From positions 5,967,753 through 6,031,752 of the forward strand of contig OZ038395.1 in NCBI GenBank assembly GCA_964036045.1: DNA of 64,000 nt, given 5' to 3'. Within the stretch, counting starts at the first letter, position 1. The number at the start of each line of letters is the position of its first letter. A program made the position numbers and the translations under genes. This document shows positions 63,756 to 64,000 of the stretch, in pieces. The notes beneath the pieces are model-generated. The model searched no databases. It saw only the letters and a program-made list of their open reading frames with translations, and was not told the DNA's origin. The stretch is from Eutreptiella sp. 'Long Island Sound 2002' (lineage: Eukaryota > Euglenozoa > Euglenophyceae > Eutreptiales > Eutreptiaceae).

Positions 63756-64000
63756 GCGGATTCGAGGACCCCCTCCCCCCCAGGGGGTGCAGGGGTGTGC
63801 AGAGGCGTGCAGGGGACCGCAAAATGGCCTCAGGGCCGTGGAGAGTTGATGAAGCGGACAGTACGGGTCGGCGTTGAGCTGTTGTGCAGACCCCCCACGA
63901 GCCTCAACACCGGACACCCCCCCCCCCCCCAACTGCCCCACAAACCCTCGCACATACCCCATCGCCGAGGCCCCTCGCCGCACGCGGCACACCTCCGGAG
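63756..64000. other. Flanking sequence at window end
   Basis: GC-rich with a C run (63919-63930). A minus-strand frame is open but shows no domain. Confidence 0.4.

Overview
This is a eukaryotic nuclear window made almost entirely of transposable elements (TEs), many inserted into one another, followed by a gene-poor stretch with a few spliced-exon candidates. There is no bacterial operon structure, rRNA, CRISPR or convincing tRNA gene. The retroelement proteins look like those of protist algae, and I would guess a dinoflagellate. Three things point that way: Ty3/gypsy polymerases with an H-I-D-D box, a Penelope-like element with its endonuclease ahead of the RT, and three inferred splice acceptors that all read AG|G. 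That identification is inference from family memory, not from a search.

Layout. 1-15.2 kb: a decayed + strand Ty3/gypsy element (A), 5' truncated by the window edge. It is interrupted by a 3.75-kb GC-rich insert flanked by a 365-bp duplication of A itself, and by about 7.35 kb of other DNA (tRNA-like SINE heads, an LTR-like repeat, a LINE 3' end, a 1.7-kb palindromic satellite). 15.2-18 kb: simple repeats, a 145-bp tandem array and splice-like motifs. 18-48 kb: a 'Russian doll' of minus-strand LTR elements. B (Ty3/gypsy, about 18.0-48.0 kb) is split by C (23,864-41,756; 481-bp LTRs, 5-bp target duplication CTTCG) and by F (43,721-46,674; 498-bp LTRs). C is split by D (29,654-37,255; 431-bp LTRs), and D by E (30,576-34,303; 164-bp LTRs). 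Removing each insert rejoins the host element's reading frame, or for E restores a 4-bp target duplication. LTR divergence is highest in C and only about 0.5-1.5% in D, E and F, consistent with the nesting order.

48-57.2 kb: low gene density, tandem duplications, and minus-strand exon candidates. The best is a three-exon segment (53,139-56,422) whose splice sites and phases join exactly into an ADP-ribosyltransferase-like domain. 57.5-63.8 kb: a minus-strand Penelope-like element with zinc knuckles, then a GIY-YIG endonuclease, then an RT, plus an internally deleted second copy directly upstream in the same orientation.

How the parts work together: A, B and C encode gag, protease, RT, RNase H, integrase and chromodomain functions. 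B and C also carry a methyltransferase-like N-P-P-F domain between protease and RT. D, E and F have no polymerase but share the purine-tract/TGTAA terminus of C, so they were probably mobilised in trans. Nearly all coding copies carry frameshifts or stops and should be read as pseudogenes.
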